Shown: in pieces, positions 54,143-63,267 of the stretch
Numbering within the stretch: the first letter of the stretch is position 1
How the letters are laid out: each line of letters begins with the position of its first letter
From: UBA7672 sp030824255
Lineage (GTDB): Bacteria; Pseudomonadota; Alphaproteobacteria; Caulobacterales; Hyphomonadaceae
DNA: 64,000 nucleotides
Direction: 5' to 3'
Assembly (NCBI GenBank): GCA_942493305.1
Contig: OW818686.1
Location: 248,001 to 312,000 of the forward strand
Position numbers and translations under genes: made by a program
Notes under the pieces: model-generated
Told to the model about the DNA's origin: nothing
What the model saw: the letters and a program-made list of their open reading frames with translations, nothing else
The model's database searches: none

Positions 54143-54715
54143 TCAGCTGAACTTCCACACAGCGCGCACGCCAAGCTCGTCTAGACCCTGGTTTCGGCCT
54201 TCACCGAGAATCTGGCCATGGCTGAGGTGTTCATAGATCGCCTGCACGGCAAGCGATTCGGATAGGTCCCATGTCAGAGCGAGCGAGGTGCGGAACAGAT
54301 CAGTCGAGCCGAGCAGCACATGATCCTCGAAGAAGGCGGCGGCTTCGGGCGTACCGTTCGGGAACGGGTTGGCATTCTCGCCATCGTGCAGGACGTAGCC
54401 GAAGCCGGGCTCGATATGCCAGCCGGGCGTGAACTCCCAATCCCATTCCAGGCCGCCGCCCGCATAGGACGTATTCCCGTCCGTGTTGACCGACGCCATC
54501 AGGTAGGGATGCGGCGACCCGGCCCAGCCAAGGAAGTCGAGCGAATTGAAACGCAGCTCGCCGGAGATGTTCACGCCGGATTCCTTGTCGGCGTTCTTGC
54601 AGTCGATCACACAGATATTGTGCTGCATCACACCCAGACGGATGCTGTCGACCTGCGCGCTTGCCGCGGGGGCGATGATCACGGCCGCGGTGACTGCGGC
54701 AAGCACATATCTCAT
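54143..54715 (-). CDS. PagL-like lipid A 3-O-deacylase (acyloxyacyl hydrolase family)
   Basis: This 190-residue outer-membrane protein has a signal peptide (ending ASAQ) and an eight-strand barrel ending in aromatic AVWKFS. Near the C-terminus, YEHLSHGQ provides the His-x-Ser of the PagL catalytic site, followed by NQGLDELGVR with a candidate Glu. PagL trims the 3-O acyl chain of lipid A and alters surface charge and immune recognition. The ATG at 54715 follows GAGAGGGA. The mature N-terminal part has two Cys (ICVIDCK). Confidence 0.8.
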   Translation of the reverse strand: MRYVLAAVTAAVIIAPAASAQVDSIRLGVMQHNICVIDCKNADKESGVNISGELRFNSLDFLGWAGSPHPYLMASVNTDGNTSYAGGGLEWDWEFTPGWHIEPGFGYVLHDGENANPFPNGTPEAAAFFEDHVLLGSTDLFRTSLALTWDLSESLAVQAIYEHLSHGQILGEGRNQGLDELGVRAVWKFS

Positions 54716-54809
54716 GATTTCCCTCTCCACGACTTTTGCCGAAGCTAGAGCATGTTCCCGTGCAACAGGAAATGGCGGCCTTCATGCATTCGGCAAGAGG
54801 CGTTGCGGC

Positions 54810-55259
54810 TCAGGGATAGCTGGCGAAGACGCTGGTGGTTCCGTCCTTGTTCAGCAGCAGGACATCATAAGGATCGGCGTCTTCCGGCGGTCCCATGCCG
54901 GGCGAGCCATAGGGCATGCCCGGAACCGTGAGGCCGACCGCGTTGGGCTTCTCGCGCAGGAGCCGCGCGATCTCCTTCGCCGGAACGTGGCCTTCGATGA
55001 CATATCCGCCGATGCGGCCGGTATGGCAGGAGGCGTGCTCGTCGGCGATGCCCGCCGCGTGCTTGTGCTGCATCAGCGCATTGGGATCGACATAGGAAAT
55101 CGACGCTTCGATGCCGCTGTCCTGCAAGTGTTTCACCCACTCGCGACAGCAGCCGCAGCCTTCACCCGAGACGATCGTCATGCCGGTCTGTGCCACCGCC
55201 TGACCGCAGGCGGCCAGCAGCATCAGGCCGGCGAAGGACAACTTCCGGAAGGATGACAT
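54810..55259 (-). CDS. DUF411 metal-binding lipoprotein
   Basis: This 149-residue protein has lipobox LAAC, then the DUF411 signature GCGCCREWVKHLQDSG and HKHAAGIADEHASCHTGRIGGYVIEGHVPAKEI. DUF411 proteins are periplasmic and recur in copper and other metal-resistance loci; the C-x-C-C cluster and Cys-His pair would bind Cu(I). The ATG at 55259 puts the signal peptide at the very N-terminus. It is divergent from the giant gene at 55549; the 289-bp gap (55260-55548) shows no gene or obvious operator. Confidence 0.85.
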   Translation of the reverse strand: MSSFRKLSFAGLMLLAACGQAVAQTGMTIVSGEGCGCCREWVKHLQDSGIEASISYVDPNALMQHKHAAGIADEHASCHTGRIGGYVIEGHVPAKEIARLLREKPNAVGLTVPGMPYGSPGMGPPEDADPYDVLLLNKDGTTSVFASYP

Positions 55260-55548
55260 CGCAACACTCCAGTCTCGCCAGCCGCGCGACGACCGCGCAC
55301 TCGCGACATGACAGACATAGAGCAGAAGCACCCCGTGCTAGGCAACGGGGGAAACCAGTCGCGCAAGGCATGGCCGCCGTGGGCGGAACCAGCCGACAAT
55401 CTGTATGGATGCGGATGGCTTCGCGATCAGCGAGTTCTCGTGACGAAGACACAAGTATGGGCAACAATTCGACAGCAACAATTCAGGCCCAAGCGTTGGC
55501 TTGTCAGCGAAAGAGCGGACGATAAAGTGGGCGTAGGGGGACAGAAAC

Positions 55549-58500
55549 ATGCTCAGCAAACTTGAAAAGGATCTGCTCGAAAGCGTCGCGCAGGGAAAGC
55601 CGTTCACGTGCGGACCGGGCAGGCCGCCATCCGCGAGCCCCGACAGGCTAATCCGCGCGGACGTGCTGCGCGCCGCCCTGCTCGGCGTGCCGGCTGAGGA
55701 TGGCGCACCCGCCCTGAGCGGCGCGGCGCTTGTGGCGCCGATTGCGATATCGGGCGCATGGATCACGGGGCGGCTCGACCTCGAAAATGGCCGGCGCACC
55801 GATGGCGGGATGCTGCCGGCGATCAGCCTGACGCATTGCGTGTTCGAAAACGACCTCGTGCTCGACAATGCACGCCTTGCCTCGCTTTCATTGAAAGAGT
55901 CGCGCTTCCCAAAACTCGAAGCGCGCTTCGCCCGCATCGGCGGCGCACTGGATCTCTCCTGTGTCGCCAGCAGCGAGCAACAGCCCAACTGCACAGGCCC
56001 GCTGCGCGATGGCGTCACGCAAGGCGTGTGCTGGGTCGAACTGGAAGGCGCGCATATCGAGGGTGACCTGCGCATCTGCAATTCGGTGTTGTGTGCGCCA
56101 GCCAAGCAGTCAGGTCAGGACTTTTCCGGCGGCGGCAGGCCGTATGCGCTCCACGGCACTGGCGCGCGTATCGACGGATCGGTTGTGCTGCAGCCGGGCT
56201 TCCGTGCGATCGGCGGCGTCAGGCTCGCCAACTCGGTGATCGGCGGCACGGTGTGGATGCAGGGTGCACACCTGTGCGCCGAGTGGGGCGTCGCACTCAA
56301 CATCAGCGAGGCGCAGATTGCGGGATCTGTGGCCATGTCGGCGCTGTTCCGCGACGGGCAGACGCCGCAACCTTTCCGGGCTGATGGCGAGTTGTCGCTC
56401 TACGGGGCCAACATCAGCGGCGAACTCTACATGGCAGGCGCCAAGCTGTCGCCACGCAAGGAAGACACATACGCGATCAACGCGTTCATGGCGACGATCG
56501 GCAAGCATGTGCGCCTGACCATCGGCACGGACGACAGCGGGCTGGCGTCAAGTATTCCCTTCGAGGCTCTTGGCCAGTTGTCGTTCCAGAGCGCAACCAT
56601 CGGCACGTTCTGGGCGCAAGGCGCCATCATCGGGGCGGGCGACACGCAGAACGCCATCGACCTCGAAGGTGCGCACATTCGTGGCGACCTGCAGATCTCT
56701 TCAATCATGGGCACGCAGGTGACGGCGCAGGGGGAAGGCCAGCCGGTCACCGCCAACGTGCAGCACCGCGCCGTGGTTCGCGGCGTGCTGCACGCCAAGG
56801 GACTACGCGTTTCCGGCGAGATGAGGATCGAGGACGCACAATTCCAGAACGTCAGCGTGTCGTTCGCCATCTTCGCACCAGGAATGCAGATCGAGCGCGA
56901 CCTGCGGATCACAGGCACGCAGCTCGTGGACGCAGGCATACAGCTCGCCAACGCCAACGTCGGCGGAGACCTGCTGCTGCATGGAACCGATGCAGGCAAC
57001 CGGACAATTGCGCTGGAAGCCAGCGGCCTGCGCGTTGAGCACTCGATTCATATCACGCGCGGCAAGATGCGCGGTGCGCTACAGCTCGGATCGATCCGTG
57101 TCAGCGAGCATCTCGAACTTATAGACCTCGAGATCCAGACACCGCCGCCCCGCAATTCAGTGGAGCTGGCGTACGCAGTCATAGACGGATCGCTTCAGCT
57201 GCGATCACTGACGTGCGAATCCGGTATATCGATGAGCTTCAGCAGAGTTCTGGGAACGGCGAACCTCAGCAGCATCGAAATCGCGCAAGGCGGACTCAAC
57301 GCCTCGGGCGCGCAGGTGGACGGACCGCTGTCGATCGACATCAGCGCAAATGGACTTGTGGGGTTTGACCAGGCGCGCGTCCGCGGCGAGACGACCCTGC
57401 GCCGGGCGCGGATCACTGCGTCAGGCTCGCTATCGCTACGCGGCGCCAATCTGGAGGGCGGACTCCAGCTACCGGTTGCAGCTCTTCCCGCCATACAGGT
57501 GAACCCGACATTCGATGCCGCGCGGATACGCGACATGCGCCGGCTGCCGCTGCCTTTCTATCCCGGCTGGAGCGTGGTCGAGATACTCTACAATCGCGAC
57601 GCCGAGTATGGCGCGGCGAGCGTGTTGTGGGATGGAAAGCAGGAGATCGTGATCCTCGACGGCAGGGTCGACCCGATCCATGCCTTCAACAAGCGGCAGA
57701 AGCTCAAGCTCGGCAAGGGCGTGGCGTATGCCTACCTGGAGTTCTTCTGCAACCACCTCTGGGGCGAGGAAGGATGCTTCCGCCTCGTGCGAGATCCGCA
57801 AGACCTCGCGGCTCGTCAGCTGGATCCGGCCAACCTTCTTGAGTGGATGAAGGGAGACGTCATACGGATCAAGGATGGCTGGAAGGCAAAGGGCATCGTC
57901 GACTATGGCGGCGCGCTGTTCGCGACCGAGTTCGAGATGACCGACAACGGCCAGGTGCAGATGATTGGCGACAACCAGCTCACGGCCGCCTTGCCGCCAG
58001 AACAGCGCGCGCTGCGTTTCCAGGCGCCGTTCCGGCTTGGCGCGAGACCGATCGATCCCCTGGCGATACGCGCCCTGCAATTTCTCGACGACACGGCGCC
58101 ATGGCCTGAACACACGGTGATGCACGGACCCTGGTCAGACCAGAGTGGCGCAAACGCCGCCGGCGCCATTGCCGCGCTATACCGCACGGATCCGAAAACC
58201 CGCGACCTCATCGTACGACGCGTGCGTTCCCAGGCATTGAGCTTCTATGCCGGCTGGACGCTGATCCAGGGCCTCATCGAAACACCTTCCGGCCTCGCTG
58301 TCACCGAATGGCTATGGGACGATTCGGAGCGCACTGTCCGGCTTGATGGCGGCGACAACGATCACCGCGCCTTCAACAAGAACAACCCGCCCGCCCTTGG
58401 CGATATCGAGACAATCAAGAGCTACCTACGCTTCTTCACCGCTCATCTGTGGGCCGATCAGGGAGCGTTCCCCATCGTGGAGTCGCCCGAAGACCTGCCC

Positions 58501-59895
58501 TTCACGATGGCTGGCCGCGAGAAGCTGGGCGGTCTTGTCCGCCCCCTGCACGTGACGTCCGAAGCGGGCGTGATCGAGGCGAACGGCACCGTTGTTTTTG
58601 GCGGGCACCTGTTCGAGGCAACCTTCCGCATCCAGCCGACGGGCCATGTCGAGATTCTCAATGACTCTCCATTGGGCGAAGCGACGGGCGAAACCGTCCT
58701 GCGCTACGACAAACCCTTTGTCCGGCACGTGACGCAGCCACCCTATAAGGCGGGACCTGTGCCAGAGATCGCCTGGCCGACACCGCCAATTCTTTCGGCG
58801 CCGACGTTCAAGCTGTCCCACCTGCCCGCAGACGCGCTCAACCTGCCGTTCGAAATGCTGACCAGAAATACCCGCATTCCCGTTCGCCTTTCCGGCAGCC
58901 GTGCGGCATCGCTCGAGGATCGGAACGGAAAGGCGTGGGGGGAAAACGTCCGCCTCGACCTCGCGGGCTTCACCTACGATCATATCGACACGGCCTCGAC
59001 AGCGGGCCTTGGCCAGAATCCGTTTGCAGATTCCGTCGTGGAGACTGAGCGGCGCGGCAAGCTGCGGCGGAAACACTGGCTGAAGCTGCAGTACGGCGGC
59101 AGCAGCCCGAAATCGGAGAGCGAGTTCGATACGCAGCCGCATGCGCAGCTGGCGGAGGCGTACAAGCGCGCAGGGCGCAACGAGGATGCCCGGATCATCA
59201 ACCGCGACAGGCTGGTGGTCGAAGGGCATGTCGCCTCGATGGACTGGATCAGGGGGTTCCAGAAACGCCCGCGCGTGCTGGTTGCGTCGGTGCTGGGAAT
59301 TATCCTCCTGCTCGCACTGGGGCTGACCGGCATGTGGCCTGCGGGAACGCTGGCGGCCGTAGCGCTCGTCATGCTCGCGGCGATCACGGTATTCGGGCCG
59401 CTGATCTGGCACCATGTCTACGACGTGCTGTTTGCGCACGGTCTCTACACACGCAACGCCGTGGCGACCTTCCTGGCTTTCCTGCTGGTGGGGTGGGTGG
59501 GAGTTGAGATCGCGAACCGTAACTCGCTGTTCGGCATCGTGAAGTTCGAGACGCTGCCACAAGTGCTGGTGCAGGACATCTCGACCGTTCAGAACGTGCT
59601 GATCCGAACGGGTGATGCAAACAAGCCGTTCAGTACCGGCTTCCTCACCGTAGATTCTGCGGCAGGTATTCCCGGTGACCTGCCCTGTGCCACGAACATC
59701 CAGTCGTTTCTCTACGCGACGGACATCTTCATTCCGCTGATCGACCTGCGCCAGGAAACGCGCTGCAGCCCCCGCGCGGACGCGGAGGCGTGGCAGTTCG
59801 CCAAGGCGCTCTATGCGATCCTCGGTTGGATCGTGACGTCCCTGACAGTCCTGACGGTGTCGGGCGTGCTGAGGCAGAGATCGGAGGGAACCTGA
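55549..59895 (+). CDS. Uncharacterised 1448-residue beta-solenoid membrane protein with a duplicated module
   Basis: No function is known to me. Visible parts: residues 1-55, a helical cap (LEKDLLESVAQGKPF, IRADVLRAALLG). Residues 56-650, a right-handed beta-solenoid of about 20-24-residue turns with the pattern L-x-x-A-x-I-x-G-x-L-x-L (AHIEGDLRICN, ANISGELYMAG, AHIRGDLQISS, ANVGGDLLLHG). About 670-865 and 899-1085, two copies of one module. About 1197-1222, PHAQLAEAYKRAGRNEDARII, a helical repeat; then about four membrane helices (1243-1262, 1264-1284, 1304-1322, 1420-1442). There is no signal peptide, so the large N-part is probably cytoplasmic and membrane-tethered at its C-terminus. The cap, solenoid and tail resemble actinobacterial proteins labelled membrane-associated oxidoreductase; no redox motif is visible here. 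The ATG follows AGGGGGA. It stands alone between metal-resistance genes. Confidence 0.85.
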   Translation: MLSKLEKDLLESVAQGKPFTCGPGRPPSASPDRLIRADVLRAALLGVPAEDGAPALSGAALVAPIAISGAWITGRLDLENGRRTDGGMLPAISLTHCVFENDLVLDNARLASLSLKESRFPKLEARFARIGGALDLSCVASSEQQPNCTGPLRDGVTQGVCWVELEGAHIEGDLRICNSVLCAPAKQSGQDFSGGGRPYALHGTGARIDGSVVLQPGFRAIGGVRLANSVIGGTVWMQGAHLCAEWGVALNISEAQIAGSVAMSALFRDGQTPQPFRADGELSLYGANISGELYMAGAKLSPRKEDTYAINAFMATIGKHVRLTIGTDDSGLASSIPFEALGQLSFQSATIGTFWAQGAIIGAGDTQNAIDLEGAHIRGDLQISSIMGTQVTAQGEGQPVTANVQHRAVVRGVLHAKGLRVSGEMRIEDAQFQNVSVSFAIFAPGMQIERDLRITGTQLVDAGIQLANANVGGDLLLHGTDAGNRTIALEASGLRVEHSIHITRGKMRGALQLGSIRVSEHLELIDLEIQTPPPRNSVELAYAVIDGSLQLRSLTCESGISMSFSRVLGTANLSSIEIAQGGLNASGAQVDGPLSIDISANGLVGFDQARVRGETTLRRARITASGSLSLRGANLEGGLQLPVAALPAIQVNPTFDAARIRDMRRLPLPFYPGWSVVEILYNRDAEYGAASVLWDGKQEIVILDGRVDPIHAFNKRQKLKLGKGVAYAYLEFFCNHLWGEEGCFRLVRDPQDLAARQLDPANLLEWMKGDVIRIKDGWKAKGIVDYGGALFATEFEMTDNGQVQMIGDNQLTAALPPEQRALRFQAPFRLGARPIDPLAIRALQFLDDTAPWPEHTVMHGPWSDQSGANAAGAIAALYRTDPKTRDLIVRRVRSQALSFYAGWTLIQGLIETPSGLAVTEWLWDDSERTVRLDGGDNDHRAFNKNNPPALGDIETIKSYLRFFTAHLWADQGAFPIVESPEDLPFTMAGREKLGGLVRPLHVTSEAGVIEANGTVVFGGHLFEATFRIQPTGHVEILNDSPLGEATGETVLRYDKPFVRHVTQPPYKAGPVPEIAWPTPPILSAPTFKLSHLPADALNLPFEMLTRNTRIPVRLSGSRAASLEDRNGKAWGENVRLDLAGFTYDHIDTASTAGLGQNPFADSVVETERRGKLRRKHWLKLQYGGSSPKSESEFDTQPHAQLAEAYKRAGRNEDARIINRDRLVVEGHVASMDWIRGFQKRPRVLVASVLGIILLLALGLTGMWPAGTLAAVALVMLAAITVFGPLIWHHVYDVLFAHGLYTRNAVATFLAFLLVGWVGVEIANRNSLFGIVKFETLPQVLVQDISTVQNVLIRTGDANKPFSTGFLTVDSAAGIPGDLPCATNIQSFLYATDIFIPLIDLRQETRCSPRADAEAWQFAKALYAILGWIVTSLTVLTVSGVLRQRSEGT

Positions 59896-60079
59896 GGCCG
59901 GCCTCAACTGGCCCCTGGCGCGGCGTGAAGTATTCGGCGTCTCCGGCGGGATACCCACGCACCGCCCACGACTCGTATCGAACTCCTACCGCAACTCCGC
60001 GCACGGACGCACCATACGAGAATGTCGTGCCAGGCGTCCCCGAGCATTCAGACCGCGTCGCGACGTGTGAAGGAATGGC

Positions 60080-63000
60080 TCATTGCGTCACCGCATCTTC
60101 CGGGGTTGAAGCGATTTCCGTCTGACGCGGAGACCTTGCTTCTCGGCCGTGCACCAACCGATAGAGAACCGGCAGGACAAGCAGCGTCAGTATGGTGGAC
60201 GAAATGATGCCGCCGATGACCACAGTTGCCAGCGGACGCTGAACTTCCGCCCCTGCGCCAACGTTGAACGCCATGGGAATGAAGCCCAGACTTGCCACCA
60301 GCGCAGTCATCAGCACGGGACGCAGTCGCGTGAGCGCACCCTCGCGTATCGCCTCGTCAAGCGTGTGCCCCTGCTCGCGCAGTGACTTGATGAAGGTCAG
60401 CATCACAACGCCGTTGAGGACCGCCACGCCCGACAGCGCGATAAAACCCACACCCGCCGAGATCGACAGCGGCAGATCGCGGAGGACCAGCGCGAGCACG
60501 CCTCCCGTTAGCGCGAGCGGCACGCCGCTGAACACGATCAATGCGTCCCGTATCGAGCGGAACAGCGCATACAGCAGACCGAGGATCATCAGGAGGGCGA
60601 GAGGCACGACGAGGGCAAGACGCTGGGCGCCGGAGATCAGCTGCTCGAACGTCCCGCCGTAGCCAAACCAGTAGCCTGCCGGAACTTCAACCCCCGTCGC
60701 TAGCCGGCTCTGAAGCTCTGAGACAAACGAACCGAGATCGCGACCACGCACATTGGCCGTCACAACCACGCGACGCTTGCCATTCTCCCGGCTGATCTGG
60801 TTCTGCCCGATGGACAGCTCGATACTGGCCACCTCCTGCAGTGGCACGAAGCCCCGAAGATCGCCGCCTCGATCCGGAAGCGGGATGCGCAACTGGCCGA
60901 TGGCATCCACATTTGTGCGAAGCTGTTCGGGCAGTCTCACAACGATGTCGAAGCGGCGGTCACCTTCAAAAATCTGACCCGCCTTGGCGCCCCCGAAGGA
61001 GGCGCCGACAACGGTCTGCACATCCGCCACATTGAGGCCCATGCGGGCCAGAGCGTTCCGGTCTGGCGTGATCTGCAACATCGGCAGGCCAGTTACTTGC
61101 TCGACCTTGGCGTCCTGTGCGCCGGGAATGGAGCCCAGCACGCCTTCGATCTCTTCACCCAGCGCAAGCAGCTGGTCGAGATCGTCGCCAAACACCTTGA
61201 CGGCCACGTCCGACCTGACCCCGGAGATCAACTCGTTGAAGCGCATCTGGATCGGCTGGGTGAATTCGTAATTGTTGCCGGGAATGCGGCGCACAGCGGC
61301 TTCCAGTTCCGCTACGAGTTGCGCCTTTGGCTTGCGCGGGTCCGGCCATTCGCTGCGGGGTTTGAGCAGAACGTAGGTGTCAGCCACGCTCGGCGGCATG
61401 GGGTCGGTTGCAATGTCCGCAGTGCCGATCTTGCCGACCACACGGTCCACCTCGGGCAATTCGTTGATCCGCTTCTCCAACGCTTCTTGCATCCGCACGG
61501 CCTGGGCGAGCCCGGTTCCGGGGATGCGAAGCGCATGCAGAGCGATGTCGCCCTCATCGAGATTTGGAATGAACTCTGACCCCATGCGGGATGCCACAAA
61601 TCCTGTCATGGCTACCAATCCAACCGCAACCACAACAACCATCGTCCGCGCACGGAGCGCCCAGTCGAGCGCAGGTTGATAGATGTAGCGCGCGCCACGC
61701 ATGGCCGCGCTTTCCTTCTCTGAAACCCTGCCCGTGACGAACAGGGCGACCGCTGCAGGTACAAAGGTCAACGACAGTATCAGCGCCGCCGTCAGGGCGA
61801 ACACGACCGTGAATGCCATCGGGTGGAACATCTTTCCTTCGACACCCGAGAGCGCGAAGATGGGCACGTACACCAGCGTGATGATCAGGACGCCGAAGAT
61901 CGAGGGCTTGATGACTTCCGCCGTTGCACGTTCCGCCATCAGGAGCCGCTCGTCGCGAGTTAGCAGCCGGCCGAGCCGATGCTGCTCTTCTCCGAACCGC
62001 CGCAGGCAGTTCTCAACGATGATCACGGCGCCATCCACGATCAGTCCGAAATCCAGGGCGCCGAGACTCATCAGGTTGCCGGAAACCCGATTCTGAACCA
62101 TGCCGGTGATCGTCAGCAGCATGGACAGCGGAATGATCGCCGCCGTGATGATCGCGGCGCGGATGTTCCCAAGCAGCAGGAACAGCACAACGATTACCAG
62201 CAGCGCCCCTTCCAGCAGGTTCGTCTCGACGGTCTCGATGGTGCGATCTACCAGCTCGGTGCGGTCGTAGATCGGGTCCGCCACCACGCCCGCGGGTAGG
62301 GCCTTCGACGCTTCGGCAAGGCGTTCGGCGGTGGCGCGAGCAACGGCGCGGCTGTTCTCGCCAACCAGCATGAACACAGTTCCAAGGACCACCTCCTTGC
62401 CATTCTCCGTGGCGGCGCCGGTGCGAAGCTCTTCACCCAGCCCAACGTCAGCTACATCAGCGATCCGAAGCGGCACGCCGTTGCGATTTGCGATCACGAT
62501 GCTTTCAAGATGCTCGACGCCGTCCGCCTGCCCCTGGGAGCGAAGCAGCAGCTGCTCGCCATATCGCTCGACATAGCCAGCGCCCTGGTTGGAGTTGTTA
62601 CTCTCGACAGCCTTGATGACGTCATCAATCGAAAGACCGGCGGCGGCGAGCCGATCCGGCCAAGGCGTCACATGATATTGCCGCTCGAAACCACCGATGG
62701 TGTTGACCTCTGTCACACCCCTGGTCCCGAGCAGCTGGGGGCGGATCACCCAGTCCTGCAGCGTGCGCAGGTCTTCCGGTGTGTAGGGTGAGCCATCCGG
62801 CTTGGTGGCGCCTTCCTTGGCCTCCACCGTGTACATGAAGATCTCGCCCAGCCCGGTCGCGATAGGGCCAAGCATGGGCTCGATGCCATCAGGAAGCTGG
62901 CTACGCGCCGCCTGCAGCCGTTCGTTCACCAGCTGCCGCGCAAAATAGATATCCGTGCCGTCCTCGAACACCACCGTCACTTGGGACAGGCCGTAGCGCG

Positions 63001-63256
63001 AAATCGACCGCGTGTAGTCGAGGCGGGGAAGGCCAGCGATTGCAGTCTCGATGGGAAACGTCACGCGCTGCTCGGCTTCGAGCGGAGAGTATCCCTCGGC
63101 TTCGGAGTTGATCTGGACCTGAACGTTGGTGATATCGGGCGTCGCGTCGATAGGCAGACGCTGAAAGCTCCAGACGCCAAGCGCGCCCAGCGCCACAACC
63201 GCCGCTAGAACGGCCCAGCGGAAGCGGATCGAAAAATGGATCATCCGGTCAAGCAT
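60080..63256 (-). CDS. czcA: CzcA-type heavy-metal efflux RND pump
   Basis: This 1058-residue inner-membrane proton antiporter pumps divalent metals out through a tripartite complex. It has 12 helices and two large periplasmic loops. The helix-4 motif DFGLIVDGAVIIVEN matches the HME1 (Co/Zn/Cd, CzcA-like) signature with the two Asp and the Glu of the proton relay, rather than the Cu/Ag CusA form. The N-terminal FQRLPIDATPDITNVQVQI is typical of the HME group. It lies 11 bp after its adaptor gene. The 184-bp gap to the giant gene shows nothing. Confidence 0.93.
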   Translation of the reverse strand: MLDRMIHFSIRFRWAVLAAVVALGALGVWSFQRLPIDATPDITNVQVQINSEAEGYSPLEAEQRVTFPIETAIAGLPRLDYTRSISRYGLSQVTVVFEDGTDIYFARQLVNERLQAARSQLPDGIEPMLGPIATGLGEIFMYTVEAKEGATKPDGSPYTPEDLRTLQDWVIRPQLLGTRGVTEVNTIGGFERQYHVTPWPDRLAAAGLSIDDVIKAVESNNSNQGAGYVERYGEQLLLRSQGQADGVEHLESIVIANRNGVPLRIADVADVGLGEELRTGAATENGKEVVLGTVFMLVGENSRAVARATAERLAEASKALPAGVVADPIYDRTELVDRTIETVETNLLEGALLVIVVLFLLLGNIRAAIITAAIIPLSMLLTITGMVQNRVSGNLMSLGALDFGLIVDGAVIIVENCLRRFGEEQHRLGRLLTRDERLLMAERATAEVIKPSIFGVLIITLVYVPIFALSGVEGKMFHPMAFTVVFALTAALILSLTFVPAAVALFVTGRVSEKESAAMRGARYIYQPALDWALRARTMVVVVAVGLVAMTGFVASRMGSEFIPNLDEGDIALHALRIPGTGLAQAVRMQEALEKRINELPEVDRVVGKIGTADIATDPMPPSVADTYVLLKPRSEWPDPRKPKAQLVAELEAAVRRIPGNNYEFTQPIQMRFNELISGVRSDVAVKVFGDDLDQLLALGEEIEGVLGSIPGAQDAKVEQVTGLPMLQITPDRNALARMGLNVADVQTVVGASFGGAKAGQIFEGDRRFDIVVRLPEQLRTNVDAIGQLRIPLPDRGGDLRGFVPLQEVASIELSIGQNQISRENGKRRVVVTANVRGRDLGSFVSELQSRLATGVEVPAGYWFGYGGTFEQLISGAQRLALVVPLALLMILGLLYALFRSIRDALIVFSGVPLALTGGVLALVLRDLPLSISAGVGFIALSGVAVLNGVVMLTFIKSLREQGHTLDEAIREGALTRLRPVLMTALVASLGFIPMAFNVGAGAEVQRPLATVVIGGIISSTILTLLVLPVLYRLVHGREARSPRQTEIASTPEDAVTQ

Positions 63257-63267
63257 GTCCGCTGTTC

